Assembly: GCA_003024985.2 (NCBI GenBank)
Contig: PXIH01S0003509.1
Source of the DNA: Euperipatoides rowelli
Taxonomy: Eukaryota > Onychophora > Udeonychophora > Euonychophora > Peripatopsidae
Direction: 5' to 3' (one strand)
DNA: 11,148 bases
A model generated the notes under the pieces. That model had not been told where the DNA came from, did no database searches, and was given only the letters and a program-made list of their open reading frames with translations. Shown here piece by piece: positions 8,050-11,148 of the stretch. The translations under genes and the position numbers were made by a program. Within the stretch, counting starts at the first letter, position 1. Every line of letters starts with the position of its first letter.

Positions 8050-8275
8050 TTATATAAAAGACTTTTCTGCATTCACCTTTGTTCCCATTAGATTCTCAAA
8101 GAATTTAAATTCTTGCATTACAGCATTCAACTCTGACACAGATCTTACCATTATTGATATGTCATCAATATAATTGATGCTTTTAACTTTCTCCTTTAGG
8201 CCAGTGGTTTTTAAACCATATGCTCTAGAATTAGCGTAAACATTACCACAAAGCAACATTCTAGCTTTTCTATAA
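8050..8275 (-). pseudogene. E2 reverse transcriptase motif C fragment
   Basis: In the frame 8382-8050 the downstream part reads NVYANSRAYGLK, then KVKSINYIDDISIMVRSVSEL and FKFFENLMGTKVNAEKSF. YIDD (8172-8161) is reverse transcriptase motif C with both catalytic Asp present, and MGTKVNAEKS is the following thumb-entry motif. Motifs 0 to A and the endonuclease are absent upstream, where the same frame instead carries ORF1 sequence. A stop follows NAEKSFI, and the coding continues in another frame. Confidence 0.8.
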
Positions 8276-8703
8276 ACAATAATATTCACAAACTTAGACA
8301 TATAATTTCCTGCCTTCTCTGGTTCAACTTCACTGGGTATCCAATGTACATGAGTCTGCATGTTTGCTGCTGCAAACCCCATTTTAAATACACTACCTAA
8401 GACTCCTGAACCATCAACAAAGATTGATAAAGCACCCCCGCTTGCTCCTTCTGCTTGAATTCAACACCAATATATTGATTGTTTTTGGGTTGATACACTT
8501 CCTCTATTAATGCTAAATCAATGACTTTTTGNGTTTCTTCAAAAACCTCCACCTGGCCAACAGATACATCCGAATCAGGATTGACATGATTCTGTGTCAA
8601 CACCTTCTTCAATTTTTTTTTTGCCCAGAACCTGAATGAATTGACTAATTTGTTCAAGTGCTGCTTTAAACTTTGACTTCCTATTTCTATTTCTGTTGAA
8701 TCA

Positions 8704-8707
8704 TTAA
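8704..8707. repeat. TTAA target duplication, left copy
   Basis: TTAA borders the inverted-repeat element starting AGGTC at 8708 and matches TTAA at 9360-9363. Confidence 0.8.
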
Positions 8708-9359
8708 AGGTCAAATGTAATGGATTTTTTTAATTTATTTTTTATTATTGATTTTCAAAGATAATTACTATTTAAAAAATTCCACTGGAATTTTTTTTTT
8801 TAAAATGCATAAAAAAAAGTTATTTAAAGATAAAATTAAGACTATTGCTATCCTCAGTCTGAGATTACAATTTGAAGATTCCACATTTTTTTTGGGTCTG
8901 AGATTAATTTGATGACAAAATAGCCTCTACAGCTGTTTTCTTTGTAATGATTTAACATGTAAATAGAGGTATTTTCAGTCTGTATTAAAGGTCATTTTGA
9001 TTTTTAAAAAAAAAACAAATTGGACCATAATAGCACAAAGGATGAATTTGATTATGATTTTTTACAAATATTTAAACATGTAGTCCATATGATATCCAGC
9101 TTTATGCTGACAAATATAGCAAATATTCTATAGTTAAGTATAGCAAGCTGTATTCATTTATAGCCTATGATGTCACAAAATATCTCCCCTGGTGTGTAAA
9201 GTGGACAATGTTGTTTTAAGGGTGAGGAGCTAAAGACAATTATTTTAAACATTGAATTGTAAATAACTTTTTTTTTTTTTTGGTGGAAATTTTTTTTAGT
9301 AAAAATCTTTGAAAATCAATAATTAAAAAAAAATTAAAAAAATTTGTTACATTTGACCT
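8708..9359. mobile_element. 652-bp TTAA-flanked inverted-repeat DNA transposon (MITE)
   Basis: The ends are terminal inverted repeats of about 55 bp, matching at 50 of 55 positions by my alignment. Both begin AGGTCAAATGTAA and end TTATTGATTTTCAAAGAT, and weaker similarity (ACTA...TTCCAC) continues inward. TTAA on both sides is the target preference of the piggyBac superfamily. No transposase frame is present, so it is non-autonomous. It sits inside E2 ORF1, and its removal with one TTAA restores the ORF1 frame. Superfamily is inferred from TTAA alone. Confidence 0.85.
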
Positions 9360-9363
9360 TTAA
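9360..9363. repeat. TTAA target duplication, right copy
   Basis: This second TTAA directly follows the terminal GACCT of the inverted-repeat element. Confidence 0.8.
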
Positions 9364-9434
9364 GCAATTTTTTTATCAAACTTTCAAATATTAATCTATT
9401 TTTATTCAGAAACTGTCTTAGGCAAACACCATCC

Positions 9435-9446
9435 GACGCCATCTTG
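9435..9446 (-). promoter_or_regulatory. YY1/TISU-like motif over the E2 ORF1 start codon
   Basis: CAAGATGGCGTC on the minus strand contains the YY1 core AAGATGGC and the ATG of ORF1 (9442-9440). It matches the TISU consensus SAASATGGCGGC at 11 of 12 positions. It starts at nucleotide 13 of the element as defined by the target-site duplication, leaving a 16-nt leader. TISU elements are known to act in transcription (through YY1) and in cap-dependent initiation on very short leaders. Function here is inferred. Confidence 0.65.
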
Positions 9447-9458
9447 CCCGAGACTACT

Positions 9459-9472
9459 CCTAGAGCCTTGTT
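9459..9472. repeat. target-site duplication of LINE E2, right copy
   Basis: This is an exact copy of 6619-6632. It fixes the 5' end of E2 at 9458. Confidence 0.85.
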
Positions 9473-9592
9473 CTTTCCTATGGAGTTAATCATTAACAAA
9501 TTCTCAAAATAAATCTATTGAATCAATTCACAAAAGAGGATTCAAAATTATTCTTGATAGAGATTAAGTAAACTATAACCTTTCATTGAAAC

Positions 9593-9604
9593 AATTGAAT
9601 TTCA
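9593..9604. repeat. target-site duplication of SINE-B, left copy
   Basis: AATTGAATTTCA occurs here and at 9882-9893, on either side of the tRNA-like element. Confidence 0.75.
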
Positions 9605-9881
9605 ATAGACCTGCTCGTCTGGTGAGTGGTCTCGACTGATTCAGCACTATGTCATACCTTCAGTCGCTGATTCAAATCCGGAAAAAGTTTTTTTTAGGAT
9701 TAGACAAGTACAAGCTGGATTCACTTTATTGATGATATTCTGTACCTTAATATAATATTTGTTACCTGGAATGATTATTGTACCTGAATTTCACTGAATT
9801 ATCAAATGTTAAGAATACTGTATTATCTACTGTATATATATATAATGTAAATAAAACACTTCCTTTGGCAAAAATAAATAA
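9605..9881 (+). mobile_element. tRNA-derived SINE (SINE-B)
   Basis: The plus-strand head reads CTGCTCGTCTGGTGAGTGG, an A-box-like region at 9618-9629, followed by the B box GATTCAAATCC at 9669-9679, close to GGTTCRANTCC. The tRNA-unrelated body contains a T-run and ACAAGTACAAGCTGG. The tail is A-rich (AAAATAAATAAA). It is 277 bp and flanked by a 12-bp direct repeat. It shares the order tRNA head, T-run, AAGTACA segment with SINE-A, but the heads differ. The family is not recognised. Confidence 0.78.
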
Positions 9882-9893
9882 AATTGAATTTCA
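9882..9893. repeat. target-site duplication of SINE-B, right copy
   Basis: This is a second copy of AATTGAATTTCA, directly after the A-rich tail. Confidence 0.75.
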
Positions 9894-10024
9894 TTAATTT
9901 AGGAGAAAATTGACCTCATTAGATAAATTTGATATTTTGTTCTTCAAATCTTTTCCACAAGTACTTAACTCACAAACATGGAGATAGATCAAAATGTATT
10001 CCATATTCAAGAACCATCAACGTA

Positions 10025-10230
10025 TGTTCCACTTTTTGACATTCCACCTTCTGACATTCCACATTTTGGTTCAGGTTGGAGTTAGGGTTTGACACCTTTG
10101 TATCAATAGGGTCAGGTTAAGGATAAGGTTAGGGATTCTTTTAAAAAAGAATTGGAACCAAATAACTAAAATATTCAATGTCAGAACACGGAATGTTGGA
10201 AAAAGAATGTCGGAAAGTGAAATGTCCCGA
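10025..10230. mobile_element. fold-back element made of ~15-bp motifs
   Basis: The left arm (10026-10068) holds about three units related to TGACATTCCACCTTC at 15-bp spacing. The right arm (about 10176-10228) holds three to four units of the same motif on the opposite strand (GGAATGTTGG, GAATGTCGGAAAGTG, AATGTCC). The centre contains GGTTAGGG-like stretches. Inverted arms made of short tandem motifs fit a fold-back or MITE-type element. No clear target duplication is visible and the outer ends are approximate. Confidence 0.65.
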
Positions 10231-10515
10231 AGGTCGAACAAAACACACTAGCATCTGGATCTCATATGTAACATTTTCCTTCATCATATTATACGATCTG
10301 TAACCTTAACCACACACTGACCCAAGTGTGTAGGGTGGGCAGGGGTGGTTTGGGGGTTAAAACCCCCACCCCAAAATGTTTTAATTAATAACCTGCAGCC
10401 CCTTTGTAAAAATGAGACCATCCCAAAATCTAAGTATTTAATATAATGTTAGTCAATTGTTACATTATATTTAATTGTTATATTATATTTAATATAATGT
10501 TACAACCAAAAAAAA
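10231..10515. other. spacer with small hairpin and AT-rich repeats
   Basis: No gene is seen. A short hairpin, GGGGGTT/AACCCCC with a 2-nt loop, lies at 10352-10367 in a G-rich then C-rich patch. A 17-bp direct repeat, TATTTAATATAATGTTA, occurs at 10435-10451 and 10486-10502, with related inverted copies (ACATTATATTTAA) between. Confidence 0.6.
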
Positions 10516-10834
10516 AAAAAGCTTCTCAAACTGTACCAAAAGGTAACAAAACGGGTCAGATTCAATTATCTGCCCACCAACATAATAAATGTTAGAATCG
10601 TGTGACAACTAAAACAGAGTAGCATGTGGAAGTAGTATTTTTTTTTGCCGATTTTAGTATATTTTCTTTACAGTCCTAACCTTACTGTAACCTTGAATCC
10701 TAGTATAATCTAGAGTTGAAATAATATTTTGATGGGCAAATAACGGAATCTGACCACAAACGTCCTGTCAACCAAATAAAAGGTCCTCAAATTATACCAA
10801 AAGGTCCTAAAGAAAAAAGAAAAAGCTTCTCAAA
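10516..10834. mobile_element. possible ~300-bp MITE-like unit with 15-bp direct repeats
   Basis: AAAAAGCTTCTCAAA occurs at 10516-10530 and 10820-10834. Between them, 10554-10578 (GGTCAGATTC...TGCCCA) and 10731-10755 are inverted copies matching at 21 of 25 positions. A further motif, TACCAAAAGGT, is present in direct orientation near both ends (10534 and 10795). The direct repeats could be a target duplication or part of a tandem repeat. No coding potential is seen. Confidence 0.5.
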
Positions 10835-11148
10835 ATCAATAAAACATAAACGTAACTTGTAATACCAATGTTAAGGTTCTGTAGACCCCCCTCCCCCTGA
10901 AAAAAATTTCCACCGTATGGCTATGCGCTGATACCAACTCCAACATAAATATTAAAGCATATTAAAAAATTAGTAATTTAAACAACACACTATACCGCAG
11001 ATAGAATGCAAACTGACCTATGATTGGGTGTTTTGGGCTGAGATCCAGATACTGCAAAACACCACCAAACATGAGAAACCTCTTATTACAACGATGCAGA
11101 AATATTTAAATTTGTAATATAATTTATTTTTTCTTTCCTAATTATTAT
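10835..11148. other. AT-rich flank, no gene seen
   Basis: I find no reading frame, RNA gene or element end in this stretch. A C-rich run (10886-10898) is the only compositional feature. Confidence 0.5.

Larger units (their letters stand above)
8276..9442 (-). pseudogene. E2 ORF1 N-terminal and RRM-like part, split by a DNA transposon
   Basis: ORF1 starts at ATG 9442 (MASDGVCLRQFLNKN...) and runs 26 codons to the TTAA site at 9363. Skipping the TTAA-flanked insertion, the frame resumes without a shift as NDSTEIEIGSQSLK... and goes on to about 8435 (QYIGVEFKQKEQAG). One base appears to be missing in the C-run 8435-8439. With that shift it continues as ALSIFVDGSGVLGSVFKMGF and HVHWIPSEVEPEKAGNYMSKF, where WIP matches the WMP start of the RRM-like region in E1 ORF1. 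It then reads straight into reverse transcriptase sequence because of the internal deletion. Most of ORF1 is Lys/Asn/Gln-rich. Base 8532 is N, giving one unknown residue. The split-frame reconstruction is inference from the TTAA rule. Confidence 0.7.
6633..9458 (-). mobile_element. internally deleted L1/Tx1-like LINE (E2) with nested DNA transposon
   Basis: This second minus-strand LINE is bounded by a 14-bp target-site duplication. It keeps its 5' end (9458, with a YY1/TISU-like motif), the start and RRM-like region of ORF1, the end of the reverse-transcriptase core (YIDD), the thumb, a Cys-rich C-terminal region, a 3'UTR and a tail. It lacks the zinc knuckles, the endonuclease and reverse transcriptase motifs 0-A, lost in one internal deletion near 8255-8285. 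Without the 652-bp insertion and one TTAA it is about 2.17 kb. Sequence differs clearly from E1, so it is a separate family with similar architecture. Confidence 0.85.

Noticed and set aside
8340-8440. FVDGSG and HWIPSEV read as an RNase H domain
   Set aside because: The rest of the RNase H catalytic pattern is missing. The position after ORF1 sequence and the WIP/WMP parallel with E1 fit the ORF1 RRM-like region better.
10070-10140. GGTTAGGG-like stretches as telomeric repeat
   Set aside because: They are not in tandem array and sit at the centre of the fold-back element.

Overview
The window looks like intergenic or intronic DNA from an animal nuclear genome. It is strongly AT-rich, with many A/T homopolymers and no bacterial-type gene packing. 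It holds no intact host gene that I can support. Nearly every readable protein fragment lies on the minus strand and belongs to decayed non-LTR retrotransposons (LINEs) of an L1/Tx1-like type. The species cannot be named from this sequence. One ambiguous base (N at 8532) points to a draft assembly.

Layout, left to right. 1-600 is AT-rich flank with one perfect 15-bp hairpin (502-539). 616-5928 is a minus-strand LINE (element E1), complete from end to end and bounded by a 15-bp target-site duplication (601-615 and 5929-5943). Reading from its 5' end at 5928, it has a leader, ORF1 (RRM-like region plus CCHC zinc knuckle), ORF2 (endonuclease, linker, reverse transcriptase, C-terminal zinc-binding region), a 3'UTR with AATAAA, and a (CAA)n/A tail. 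All coding parts carry frameshifts and stops. A separate 437-bp poly(A)-tailed element (803-1239, plus strand) is nested in its 3'UTR with its own 10-bp duplication. A tRNA-derived SINE lies at 6165-6434 (minus). 6633-9458 is a second minus-strand LINE (element E2) with a 14-bp target-site duplication. It is internally deleted, so an ORF1 RRM-like segment runs into the end of the reverse-transcriptase core, and it is split by a 652-bp TTAA-flanked inverted-repeat DNA transposon (8708-9359). A second tRNA-derived SINE sits at 9605-9881 (plus). 10025-10230 is a fold-back element built of ~15-bp motifs. 10516-10834 is a ~300-bp unit with 15-bp direct repeats and internal inverted arms. The short spacers (5944-6152, 6447-6618, 9473-9592, 9894-10024) show nothing I can name.

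The parts record a layered history. Two LINEs landed in the same orientation, each was later hit by a smaller element, and two SINEs and two inverted-repeat elements filled the rest. The most interesting signal is at the 5' end of E2. A YY1-type motif lies at nucleotides 13-21 of the element and also contains the ORF1 start codon, 16 nt from the 5' end. This matches the layout of a TISU element (short-leader initiator) and resembles, in position, the YY1 site of human L1. Removing the TTAA-flanked transposon rejoins the ORF1 reading frame exactly.
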